DNA of 64,000 nt. Source: Lachnospiraceae bacterium (GTDB taxonomy: Bacteria > Bacillota > Clostridia > Lachnospirales > Lachnospiraceae). The notes under the pieces are model-generated. The model saw only the letters and a program-made list of their open reading frames with translations, was not told the origin of the DNA and searched no databases. A program made the position numbers and the translations under genes. Of the stretch, positions 8,858-16,663 are shown piece by piece. The stretch's first letter is position 1, and each line of letters starts with the position of its first letter. The stretch covers positions 521,183 to 585,182 of the forward strand of contig JAILHF010000051.1 in the NCBI GenBank assembly GCA_024696005.1, read 5' to 3'.

Positions 8858-10666
8858 TCATTCCTCATCCAGCTTCAGCACGCTCATGAACGCGCTCTGC
8901 GGGATCTCCACGTTTCCTACCTGGCGCATGCGCTTTTTGCCTTCCTTCTGCTTTTCCAGCAGCTTTTTCTTTCGCGTGATGTCGCCGCCGTAGCACTTTG
9001 CCAGCACATCCTTTCGCATGGCCTTGACGGTCTCCCTGGCGATCACCTTGCCGCCTACGGCTGCCTGGATCGGGATCTCAAAGAGATGCCTGGGGATCTC
9101 GTCCTTCAGACGCTCGCACATGCGGCGGCCGCGTTCATAGGCACTGTCCGCGTGCACGATGAACGAAAGGGCATCCACTTCCTCCTTATTGATAAGGATA
9201 TCCAGCTTGACCAGCTTTGACGTCTCGTAACCCTTCATGTCATAGTCGAAGGATGCATAGCCCTTGGAACGGGATTTGAGCGCGTCAAAGAAGTCGTAGA
9301 TGATCTCGTTTAAGGGCAGTTCATATTTGAGCAGGGCACGGTTCGCCTCGATGTATTCCATCGAAAGGTAACGTCCCCTTCTTTCCTGGCAGAGCTCCAT
9401 GATGGGACCGATGTAGTCCTTGGTCACCATGATCTCGGCCGACACGATGGGTTCCTCCATGTGGTCGATCTCGGAAGGATCCGGCAGATTGGAGGGATTT
9501 GTCAGCTCGATGAGCTCCCCGTTCGTCTTATATACCTTGTAGACGACACCGGGGGCCGTGGTCACCAGATCCAGATCGTATTCCCGTTCCAGACGCTCCT
9601 GTATCACCTCCAGATGCAGCAGTCCCAGGAAGCCGCAGCGGAAGCCGAAGCCCAGCGCCACGGAAGTCTCCGGCTCATAATAGAGCGAAGCGTCATTGAG
9701 CGTGAGCTTTTCCAGCGCATCCTTCAGATCGGGATACTTGGCGCCGTCCGCGGGATAGAGCCCGCAATAGACCATGCTCAGCACCTTCTTATAGCCGGGA
9801 AGCGCCTCGGCACAAGGCCGGTCCGCTTCCGTCACCGTGTCACCCACGGCCGTGTCTTTCACATTTTTGATGGAAGCCGTAAGGTAACCGACCATGCCGG
9901 CCGAAAGCTCCTCGCAGGGAATGAACTGTCCCGCTCCGAACCAGCCCACTTCCACCACTTCCGCCACCGCGCCGGTGGCCATCATGCGCACACGCGTACC
10001 CTTCTTTACCCTGCCGTCAACGATGCGCATGAAAACGATCACGCCCTTGTAGGGGTCGTAGAGCGAATCAAAGATCAGCGCCTTGAGCGGTGCATCCGCA
10101 TCCCCTTTCGGTGCGGGCACCTTTTCCACGATCGCTTCGAGTACCTCCTCGATGCCGGTCCCCTGTTTTGCGGAGATCAGCGGTGCATCCTGGGCCTCGA
10201 TCCCGATCACATCCTCGATCTCTTCCTTTACCCGCTCCGGCTCCGCGCTGGGCAGATCGATCTTGTTGATGACCGGAAAGACTTCCAGATCATGATCCAG
10301 TGCCAGATACACATTGGCCAGTGTCTGGGCCTCGATGCCCTGCGCCGCATCCACGACCAGGACCGCGCCGTCGCAGGCAGCCAGCGCCCGGCTCACCTCG
10401 TAATTAAAGTCCACATGTCCCGGGGTATCGATCAGGTTCAGGACATACTCCTTCCCGTCACGCGCCTTGTAGATCGTGCGGACGGCCTGGGCCTTGATCG
10501 TGATCCCGCGTTCCCGTTCCAGGTCCATATTATCCAGGACCTGCTCCTGCATCTCCCGTTCCGTCAAAAGGCCTGTCTTTTCTATGATACGATCGGCCAG
10601 TGTGGATTTCCCGTGGTCGATATGCGCTACAATGCAGAAATTTCTGATGTTTTCCTGTCCGTTCAT
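8858..10666 (-). CDS. lepA: elongation factor 4 (LepA), ribosome back-translocating GTPase
   Basis: 602 residues, the usual length for LepA/EF4. The G domain shows the P-loop AHIDHGKST near residues 14-22, DTPGHVDF and NKID; the EF-G-like domains and the LepA-specific C-terminal domain with [20 protein letters not shown] follow. It binds stalled ribosomes in the cytoplasm and is thought to help under ionic or low-temperature stress. Here it is the first gene of a minus-strand row whose later members are three YidC-sulfatase fusions, so the fusions may share its promoter. No anomalies seen. Confidence 0.98.
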   Translation of the reverse strand: MNGQENIRNFCIVAHIDHGKSTLADRIIEKTGLLTEREMQEQVLDNMDLERERGITIKAQAVRTIYKARDGKEYVLNLIDTPGHVDFNYEVSRALAACDGAVLVVDAAQGIEAQTLANVYLALDHDLEVFPVINKIDLPSAEPERVKEEIEDVIGIEAQDAPLISAKQGTGIEEVLEAIVEKVPAPKGDADAPLKALIFDSLYDPYKGVIVFMRIVDGRVKKGTRVRMMATGAVAEVVEVGWFGAGQFIPCEELSAGMVGYLTASIKNVKDTAVGDTVTEADRPCAEALPGYKKVLSMVYCGLYPADGAKYPDLKDALEKLTLNDASLYYEPETSVALGFGFRCGFLGLLHLEVIQERLEREYDLDLVTTAPGVVYKVYKTNGELIELTNPSNLPDPSEIDHMEEPIVSAEIMVTKDYIGPIMELCQERRGRYLSMEYIEANRALLKYELPLNEIIYDFFDALKSRSKGYASFDYDMKGYETSKLVKLDILINKEEVDALSFIVHADSAYERGRRMCERLKDEIPRHLFEIPIQAAVGGKVIARETVKAMRKDVLAKCYGGDITRKKKLLEKQKEGKKRMRQVGNVEIPQSAFMSVLKLDEE

Positions 10667-10727
10667 GCTTTCCGTGTTTCCCTCTTTACCGTAACAATTT
10701 CCCGTTTTCGGGTACAGATACCGATAA

Positions 10728-10756
10728 ATGGTATCATATCCCCCTTCTTATTTCAA
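10728..10756 (-). promoter_or_regulatory. possible promoter for lepA
   Basis: On the minus strand TTGAAA (10756-10751) and TACCAT (10733-10728) are 17 bases apart, about 60 bases before the lepA start. The -10 match is weak. Confidence 0.35.
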
Positions 10757-10843
10757 GCGTGTTACGATCCGCCCCTTCGTGCAGGATAGAACATCGTAAA
10801 GCAGGCCCGACAAAAATCTCTACTCATTCTCCGCATGATGTGG

Positions 10844-10849
10844 TATAAT
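10844..10849 (+). promoter_or_regulatory. extended -10 promoter for the LytM-like gene
   Basis: TGGTATAAT on the plus strand gives a perfect TATAAT with an upstream TG (extended -10), about 90 bases before the GTG start at 10939. No good -35 is visible, as is common for extended -10 promoters. Confidence 0.6.
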
Positions 10850-10938
10850 AAACCCTATGTCAAAATCCGTTGCTGTTTTGCGGCCGAACGGTCGCCGGAC
10901 GCAACAGGAAATCCATGCTTTGTTACGGGAGATCACAC

Positions 10939-11775
10939 GTGGCGAAAAACAGGAGAAAAAACAATAAGGCGAAAAAAGCCGGAAGCGGCGCGGATAAGCC
11001 CGAACGCCGGCAGGAAACGACAGGATCATCCGCTCCCGCGGAAAAGCCTGCGGAAAAGAGTGCAGGCAAGACCTCTGCCGTCCTGCCGAAGGGAGAAGGC
11101 GCACATCATGTTCCCGAGCACCATCCCGGGGCCTTCCGTCTGCCGGCAGCCACCTGGAGCAGCATCCTGATCCTTTTCGTGATCCTGCTGATCCTCCTTG
11201 TCCTGCTTTTGAGCCTACGCTCACAGCTGTCCCAGAAGCAGCAGCTCGTCAAGCAGCTCGAAGCCTACAAGACCGAAGCCGACCAGCAGCTGACGCTTCT
11301 CGCCTCCGAGAACGCCGAGCTCAAAAAACAGGTGGAAGCCCTGAGCATCGCCCTGAACACCCGTGCCGAAAACGAAATGGCACAGAAAGAGGAATCGGCC
11401 GAGCTGGCACTTCCGACCCTCTATCCGCTAAAAAGCGCCAATGCGATCATGAAACAGCCTTCCGACACGGATGACGGGAAGGAACCGACTCTCAATTTCA
11501 GCACCGAAGAGGGCAGTCTCGTCCTGGCAAGCGGAAATGCCGTTGTCAAAAGCATCGAGGAAAACCTCGGGACCTATACCATCACGCTGGATCACCAAAA
11601 CGGCTACACCAGCATCTACAGCGGCAAGGGAAAGCCCCTGGTGAACGAGGGCGATGATGTTGCCCGCGGCGGCACGCTCATGATCTTTACCGAAGATGAC
11701 AGCTATTTTGTATATCAGATAAAGAAAGACGGAAAAGCGCTCGATCCCATGACGGTCATGGACATCGACGGCTGA
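10939..11775 (+). CDS. membrane-anchored degenerate M23/LytM-domain protein
   Basis: 278 residues from a GTG at 10939, chosen because GGGAG lies 7 bases upstream; the open frame extends further but without a ribosome site. A basic, Lys/Ala-rich N-terminal tail (about 1-70) is followed by one strong membrane helix (73-94), a coiled coil (about 95-140) and a C-terminal domain with the beta-strand pattern of M23 LytM domains. The zinc ligands of active M23 enzymes (HxxxD and HxH) are absent, so it is probably a non-catalytic LytM factor that activates or tethers another cell-wall hydrolase, or a SpoIIQ-like scaffold. It is divergent from lepA. The family assignment rests on pattern only. Confidence 0.7.
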   Translation: MAKNRRKNNKAKKAGSGADKPERRQETTGSSAPAEKPAEKSAGKTSAVLPKGEGAHHVPEHHPGAFRLPAATWSSILILFVILLILLVLLLSLRSQLSQKQQLVKQLEAYKTEADQQLTLLASENAELKKQVEALSIALNTRAENEMAQKEESAELALPTLYPLKSANAIMKQPSDTDDGKEPTLNFSTEEGSLVLASGNAVVKSIEENLGTYTITLDHQNGYTSIYSGKGKPLVNEGDDVARGGTLMIFTEDDSYFVYQIKKDGKALDPMTVMDIDG

Positions 11776-11849
11776 GCAGGATACCGGCCCGCAGCCCTTA
11801 AGCTGAGGCCGAAACAGCAAGGGGCCGATACACCCCGGGAGAAAAGAAA

Positions 11850-12440
11850 ATGACACTGGATACGGAAGATCTGATCAATTCCATCATGCAGAGCCTCGGA
11901 CGCATACGTTTCATCAAACCCGAGGATATCCCCTCCATCGATCTTTACATGGATCAGGTCACCTCTTTCATCGACAGCCGGCTGCGCAACACCGCCCGCT
12001 ACCAGGAAAAAGAACGGATCCTGACCAAGACCATGATCAACAACTATGCAAAGAACGATCTGCTCCCGCCTCCGACCAAGAAAAAATACAACAAGGAGCA
12101 TGTGATGCTCCTTATCTTCATCTACTATTTCAAGAATATCCTTTCCATCAGCGACATACAGCAGCTTCTGAAGCCGATCACGGAACGCTATTACGGAAAG
12201 GAAGGCGAAGTCGACATCGCCGCGATCTACGAGGAAGCCCTGAACATGGGCGAAGACCAGCTGGATGCGCTCAAGTCGGACGTGATGCAGAAATACCGGA
12301 GCTCAAAGGAAAGCTTCCCCGACGTGAGTGACGAAGAAGAGAAGGAATTCCTCCAGCTCTTTTCCTTTCTCTGCATGCTGATCCTGGATGTCTACGTAAA
12401 GAAACTTCTGATCGAAAAGATCATTGACGGATTTGTTTGA
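11850..12440 (+). CDS. DUF1836 family protein (MerR-like HTH, putative regulator)
   Basis: 196 residues. The N-terminal half has the DUF1836 signature: a region that selects INNYAKNDLLPPPTKKKY around residues 65-82, then a helix with HVMLLIFIYYFKNILSI. The family is common in Clostridia and Bacilli and resembles MerR-type winged helix proteins, with no proven function. It lies 74 bases after the LytM-like gene on the same strand and may be co-transcribed with it. Its last 20 bases overlap the 3' end of the convergent small membrane-protein gene. Confidence 0.8.
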   Translation: MTLDTEDLINSIMQSLGRIRFIKPEDIPSIDLYMDQVTSFIDSRLRNTARYQEKERILTKTMINNYAKNDLLPPPTKKKYNKEHVMLLIFIYYFKNILSISDIQQLLKPITERYYGKEGEVDIAAIYEEALNMGEDQLDALKSDVMQKYRSSKESFPDVSDEEEKEFLQLFSFLCMLILDVYVKKLLIEKIIDGFV

Positions 12441-12846
12441 GCAGTTCGTCATACTGGCGGTACATTTTCTGCACGCCGTTCTCCAACAGATAATAGTGCA
12501 TGATATAGGGCACGAGCAATACCAGCAGGAGCAAAAAGAGGATCAGCAATGCCGTCGGGAACTCCTGCGCGCTCATTGCCGTCACAAAGGTGAGCATGAA
12601 CGTCGCAAAGCTCAGCACGGCAAAAAGCACGGTCACGATCAGATGGATCAGCCGCTCGTGCTGAAAGAACGCGATCTGGGACAGATGCGTTTCCAGGAGC
12701 TTTTCAAAATCCTTCCGCGTCGGGATCTGGTCCTTCGCGGCTTTCTGCACATACTCCCCGCTATAGTCAAAGGATGAGGTCACGGGCAGCTCATGGGCCA
12801 GGATCAGATCGATATACTTCAGATAAGCCAGCATTCGTTTGCGCAT
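12421..12846 (-). CDS. small two-helix membrane protein, unknown function
   Basis: 141 residues from ATG at 12846, placed 8 bases after GGAG; the longer open frame upstream crosses the rpsT terminator and is not used. A soluble N-terminal half of about 75 residues is followed by two hydrophobic helices (about 80-102 and 108-132) and a short charged tail. I do not recognise the family. It lies downstream of rpsT but beyond a strong terminator, and it converges on the DUF1836 gene with a 20-base overlap of coding ends. Confidence 0.75.
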   Translation of the reverse strand: MRKRMLAYLKYIDLILAHELPVTSSFDYSGEYVQKAAKDQIPTRKDFEKLLETHLSQIAFFQHERLIHLIVTVLFAVLSFATFMLTFVTAMSAQEFPTALLILFLLLLVLLVPYIMHYYLLENGVQKMYRQYDELLKQIRQ

Positions 12847-12870
12847 GTCATTCACTCCAAAAAGGAAAAA

Positions 12871-12905
12871 TAAAACAGACCCGGGCATGACGGTACCCGG
12901 GCCTG
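12871..12905 (-). terminator. rho-independent terminator of rpsT
   Basis: On the minus strand a GC-rich stem (CAGGCCCGGG pairing with CCCGGGTCTG, one G-U) has a 9-base loop and is followed by TTTTATTTTT, just after the rpsT stop. Confidence 0.9.
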
Positions 12906-12928
12906 TTGTTATCTGTTCATATTTTCGT

Positions 12929-13192
12929 TTAAGCAAGCTTGTTGACGGCAAGATTCAGACGGGAAACCTTGCGGGAAGCATAATTCTTGTGATAAACACC
13001 CTTGCCGGTAGCCTTGTCGATGGTGCTCGTGGCATTCAGCAGCGCTTCCTTAGCGGCGGCCTTGTCCCCTGCCTCGATCGCGGCATAAACCTTCTTTACC
13101 GCAGTCTTGACGCCGGAACGGATCGCCTTGTTTCTCTCGGCTCTGGTCCTGCTGACAAGTATCCGTTTCTTTGCAGATTTGATATTTGCCAA
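12929..13192 (-). CDS. rpsT: 30S ribosomal protein S20
   Basis: 87 residues, the normal S20 length, when started at a TTG at 13192. That start gives the conserved N-terminus (M)ANIKSAKKR and has GGAGG 9 bases upstream; the longer frame has no ribosome site. S20 binds 16S rRNA in the body of the small subunit. The Lys/Ala/Arg-rich helices and the terminal NLAVNKLA match the family. It is monocistronic: a consensus promoter lies upstream and a strong terminator downstream. The TTG start may keep its translation moderate. Confidence 0.97.
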   Translation of the reverse strand: MANIKSAKKRILVSRTRAERNKAIRSGVKTAVKKVYAAIEAGDKAAAKEALLNATSTIDKATGKGVYHKNYASRKVSRLNLAVNKLA

Positions 13193-13281
13193 GTCCCTGT
13201 ACCTCCTGACTGTATTGAATAAAACTACTCCTCTATATCTGCCAGCGCCGGACACGGACAGTCTGTACAGACACAACAAGC

Positions 13282-13310
13282 ATTGTAAGGGAAAGAATCC
13301 CATCTGTCAA
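13282..13310 (-). promoter_or_regulatory. consensus sigma-A promoter of rpsT
   Basis: Minus strand TTGACA (13310-13305), 17-base spacer, TACAAT (13287-13282), about 90 bases before the TTG start. Confidence 0.9.
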
Positions 13311-13327
13311 GAGTGTAAAATTATTTC

Positions 13328-13356
13328 TTTACATTTTTCCTTCTCTGTGCTATATT
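13328..13356 (+). promoter_or_regulatory. sigma-A promoter of the cold-shock gene
   Basis: Plus strand TTTACA (13328-13333), 17-base spacer, TATATT (13351-13356), about 50 bases before the start. It is back to back with the rpsT promoter. Confidence 0.85.
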
Positions 13357-13404
13357 TACAATGTCATTTTTGACGTAGCATATTTATTTTTGGAGGTACT
13401 GGAC

Positions 13405-13608
13405 ATGCAAGGTAAAGTAAAGTGGTTCAACGCACAGAAGGGTTACGGATTCCTTTCTACGGAAGAGGGCAAGGATGTATTCGTACATTTCACGGCCATC
13501 CAGGGAGAGGGCTATAAGACCCTTGAAGAAGGAGCCACCGTTGAGTTTGATGTCGTTCCCGGCGAAAAGGGCGAGCAGGCTGCCAACGTGAAAAGGGTTG
13601 AGGGCTAA
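13405..13608 (+). CDS. cspA: cold-shock domain RNA-binding protein
   Basis: 67 residues from ATG at 13405, with GGAGG 8 bases before it. The single cold-shock domain shows the RNP1 motif KGYGFLS at residues 15-21 and RNP2 DVFVHF at 27-32, plus the WFN surface aromatic patch near the N-terminus. Such proteins bind single-stranded RNA and DNA and act as RNA chaperones in the cytoplasm. It is monocistronic with its own promoter and a strong terminator about 110 bases downstream. Which of several csp paralogs of the organism it is cannot be told. Confidence 0.96.
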   Translation: MQGKVKWFNAQKGYGFLSTEEGKDVFVHFTAIQGEGYKTLEEGATVEFDVVPGEKGEQAANVKRVEG

Positions 13609-13713
13609 AAAGCCGATTTTAATCTGTACCTTACCGATGTGCATTTTCTATAGATGAAGTTCTAGTTATAGGATCAATTTACGGAATACGCAATACTGTA
13701 TGGAACGATTAAA

Positions 13714-13752
13714 AAACGGGGAGCAGTGCAGCTGCACTGCTCTTCTTTTTTG
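13714..13752. terminator. bidirectional terminator between cspA and paralog 4
   Basis: A perfect 22-bp palindrome at 13721-13742 (GAGCAGTGCAG and its complement) has an A run on the left and a T run on the right, so it can end both the plus-strand csp transcript and the minus-strand fusion operon. Confidence 0.9.
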
Positions 13753-13760
13753 TCCTTCTT

Positions 13761-16442
13761 TTACTCCTCCGCTTCCTTCCAAAGCTTCCAGTTCTTCTTT
13801 TGAAAGATGTTATCCCGCACGCTGTACCAGGCCGTCCCGCCGGTATTCAGCAGGTTCCCCCCGTTTTCCCCCAGCCCCAGTCGCGTGGACAGGGTCACCC
13901 GGATCTCTTCGGGTTTTTCCGAAAAGTCCAGCTTCCTCCCGGTAAAGGGATCACGGGCATCCTCCAACAGCCCCTCCACTGCCAGGGCCGGCACATCCGC
14001 ATTGCTCATGAAGCCGTCATCGACCGTAAAGCCCTTCGCACCGAAATCCTTGACCATCAGCAGCGGGTTATACGCCTCCGCGTCCAGTTCCTCATTGATC
14101 CGCAGCTCCTCAAACTGCCCGAGGGCATAACCGTGATCCGCCACGATGATGATGCGGCTGTTATCGTACACGCCCCTGTTTCGCATTTCGTCAAACCAGT
14201 CGGCCAGCAGCAGAAAGGCTGCCATGTTCACATCATAATGTTCCTCCCCCAGATACATGGAAGTATCAAGCTCCATCTCACCGGCCTTGTGCCTGTCCGG
14301 CCTCCCCTCTTCCGATCCCATCGGCTTCCGGTAATCCGGCTTTTCCAGCAGCGCGGGACTGTGGGTCAGGTTGCTGCACAGGATCAGCAGATTGTCCCCC
14401 TCCTCCTCATACCGGCAGAGCTCCGGATAGGCATCCATGGCGCGGTAATTGTCGCGAAATGCGGGATCGCTGACAAAATGATCCTCGGAGGAAAGATACG
14501 AGCCGCCGTCGTAGACCGCAGCACGGAAAAGCTGCGGCAGCGCCTCCATGAGGCCGTAGAAGAAGAAGTTGCGCTCGGTCATGCTGTTCTCGTCTCCGTC
14601 CTCCGTCATTCCCCCTTCAAAGCGTCCCCACAGTCGATGCGCCTCCACATAGGGCATGTCATCGTATATGGAAAGATCCGGCAGTTCCGAAAAGCCGGCG
14701 TAGGGCGGATCGCAGACACTCACCCGGTAGCCTTCCTCCCCGAAAACCCGCGGGAGCACCCGCAGCGCATCGTTCACCTTTTCCGCAACGCTCAGTTCAT
14801 CCCTTTCGTTGATCCTCTCCGCCGTATAATCATAGCCGCCGAAGAGCGCCGGCATCCCGAAGATCGTAAAGCCGCCGCTCGATACGGTATTCGGATACCA
14901 GGTAAAGCCGTCGAAATGCTCCTTGAGCTCCGGCTTCTCGGCAAAGAGATACGGCACATAAGCACCGATCGCCCGGTCAAGCATCAGAACGATCACATTC
15001 CGGCCGTTTTCGGACAGGGGGAGGATGCGTACCGTCCCCTCATCCCCACTCTCTGCCGGCAGCTCACTAAGGGAGCGGGATACCTTCAGTGCATCCGCCG
15101 CCGTGATGAGCACACAGCTGAGACAGAGCAGTGCAAGCACCGCAAGGTGACGGCGTGGCCATTTTTGAAGCAATGCAAACAGCAGCGCACAGAGCCCCGC
15201 GCAAAGCAGGTTCAAAAGCACCGTTTTTCCATCGTAGGAAGGCTCCTGCGAAAACACAAGGGACGACGAGATCACCCCCTCCCCCGCTCCGAAGAGAAAG
15301 TAATCGGCAAGACACGCTGCCGCCAGGATGTTTGCCGCCATCCCGAGCCTGTTTTTGCCCTCCGCATCGGAGAGCCCCCGGAATATGCCTCCCCAGACCA
15401 GAAAGCAACCTGCGCTCACCAGGAATGCGTGCAGCACGTACAGGAACGGAGAACGGTAATCAAAGATGTTCACGAATTCCTGCGGGGAAGCCGCGATGAG
15501 TTTCATCGGGATCAGGCCGCCGGTCAGAAGCACCATGAGCAGGGAAGGGAGAAGCCACGCGGCCACCGGCTGCGCCTGCAGCTCTTTTTTCTTCTTTCGT
15601 TCCGAAAGCAGCGGGAAGGGCAGGATCACGAAAGCCAGGCACAAAAGCAGAAGGCACACCCCCTCTGCCGTCTTTCCCGCGAGGAAATCTCCCAGGAGCC
15701 TGCCCGAGAAAAAGCTGCCTGCCAGCACCGCCAGGCCGAAAGCCGCAGAGAGGAGCCGCACGGCCGCTTTTTTGCGTTCGCCGAGGCGGTCCAGGATGTT
15801 CCTGAGAAGGGAGAACAGATTGTTCAGCGTCCAGTACAGGACCAGCCCCGCCGGGCTCGGATACAGAAGGATCAGAAACAGCAGCGCCGGAAGGATCATC
15901 CCGGCCTTTTCCTTCCGGGTCCTTCCTTTGGAATACACAAAGACCGAAAGCAGGTTCACCGCCGTCATGACAAAGGGCAGAAGGGAGACGCGGGTGCCGA
16001 AAAGCGTGAGCATCCCGTCGGGCTCGCCCAGGCTTCCGATGAAGGGCAGTTCACATTCGCGAAGGCGCTCCAGCCCCGAAAGGAAACGGTAGGCCGCAAG
16101 AAAAAAAGGGATCTGCAGCAAAAGCGGCAGAATGCCCCCGATACTTTGCAGCTGGGAATAGGAACAGCAGCGGTAATATCTGGCGATCATCATGGTCCTC
16201 TCATCCCCGCGAAAGCTCCTGCGAATGAGTGCAAGCCGGGGACGCATCTCTTCCTGCTTCTTTCGTTCCTCATCCGAAAGAAGCTCTGCCCTGCGGTAGA
16301 GCGGCATGGTCAGAATATTCACCGCCAGGCTCAAAAAAAGCAGCGTGGCAGGCACACTCCCGAAGATGCGGAAGAGTATCGTAAAGATGACCTCGAGCAG
16401 ATACTCGAGGGGACTGATCAGCAGATGATACAGAAACATCAT
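13761..16442 (-). CDS. YidC/Oxa1-like membrane module fused to LtaS/sulfatase-fold domain (paralog 4)
   Basis: 893 residues. Its ATG overlaps the carrier-protein stop in the sequence ATGA, so translation is probably coupled. YidC-like module about 1-220: TMPLY at 45-49, RGDER at 78-82, LPLLLQIPFF at 105-114, SPAGLVLYW at 196-204. Extra helices run to about 450, with the IP....A.SP..F loop at about 311-323. Sulfatase-fold domain: Asp489, Thr526 before PALFGGYDY, His694 (in THSP instead of THEP), Asp769-His770 (ADHG). Asn42 replaces the groove arginine. It is the last gene of the DUF4910, acyltransferase, adenylation, carrier-protein operon; this context suggests it takes part in putting or removing a group on an extracytoplasmic polymer, which is inference. 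Confidence 0.87.
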   Translation of the reverse strand: MMFLYHLLISPLEYLLEVIFTILFRIFGSVPATLLFLSLAVNILTMPLYRRAELLSDEERKKQEEMRPRLALIRRSFRGDERTMMIARYYRCCSYSQLQSIGGILPLLLQIPFFLAAYRFLSGLERLRECELPFIGSLGEPDGMLTLFGTRVSLLPFVMTAVNLLSVFVYSKGRTRKEKAGMILPALLFLILLYPSPAGLVLYWTLNNLFSLLRNILDRLGERKKAAVRLLSAAFGLAVLAGSFFSGRLLGDFLAGKTAEGVCLLLLCLAFVILPFPLLSERKKKKELQAQPVAAWLLPSLLMVLLTGGLIPMKLIAASPQEFVNIFDYRSPFLYVLHAFLVSAGCFLVWGGIFRGLSDAEGKNRLGMAANILAAACLADYFLFGAGEGVISSSLVFSQEPSYDGKTVLLNLLCAGLCALLFALLQKWPRRHLAVLALLCLSCVLITAADALKVSRSLSELPAESGDEGTVRILPLSENGRNVIVLMLDRAIGAYVPYLFAEKPELKEHFDGFTWYPNTVSSGGFTIFGMPALFGGYDYTAERINERDELSVAEKVNDALRVLPRVFGEEGYRVSVCDPPYAGFSELPDLSIYDDMPYVEAHRLWGRFEGGMTEDGDENSMTERNFFFYGLMEALPQLFRAAVYDGGSYLSSEDHFVSDPAFRDNYRAMDAYPELCRYEEEGDNLLILCSNLTHSPALLEKPDYRKPMGSEEGRPDRHKAGEMELDTSMYLGEEHYDVNMAAFLLLADWFDEMRNRGVYDNSRIIIVADHGYALGQFEELRINEELDAEAYNPLLMVKDFGAKGFTVDDGFMSNADVPALAVEGLLEDARDPFTGRKLDFSEKPEEIRVTLSTRLGLGENGGNLLNTGGTAWYSVRDNIFQKKNWKLWKEAEE

Positions 16443-16663
16443 TTCTTCTTCGACGCGATCAGCTCACAGATCTTTTCGGCTGTGGCAAAATTGTCGGGAT
16501 CGATCTCGTCGGGGTCGATCTCGACCTGAAACACCACGGCGATCCGGTCCACCAGTTCGATGATGTCCAGAGAATCCAGGATCCCGTCATCCACCAGGGC
16601 CGTATCCGGCCTGATATCCGTCTCCGGCTTCAGATCCCGCAGGATCTCCATCAGCTCATCCAT
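16439..16663 (-). CDS. acyl/aminoacyl carrier protein (DltC-like)
   Basis: 74 residues from ATG at 16663, with GGAGG 8 bases upstream; the GTG at 16672 would overlap that ribosome site and is rejected. The phosphopantetheine site is Ser31 in the motif DGILDSLDII, and the four-helix carrier-protein pattern is complete. It should carry an activated amino acid or acyl group as a thioester on a 4'-phosphopantetheine arm. The gene overlaps the adenylation gene by 8 bases and paralog 4 by 4 bases. Closest functional model is D-alanyl carrier protein, but no dltB or dltD is present here. Confidence 0.92.
   Translation of the reverse strand: MDELMEILRDLKPETDIRPDTALVDDGILDSLDIIELVDRIAVVFQVEIDPDEIDPDNFATAEKICELIASKKK

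Noticed and set aside
13800..16529. A 909-codon open frame on the plus strand, opposite fusion paralog 4
   Set aside because: It is His/Gln/Arg-rich with no recognisable motif, and the minus frame encodes a clear conserved protein. In GC-rich coding DNA the opposite strand often stays open. The same applies to the long plus-strand frames opposite hemW-dprA (20253-24060), thrS (59298-61649) and the DUF4910 operon (18245-20371).
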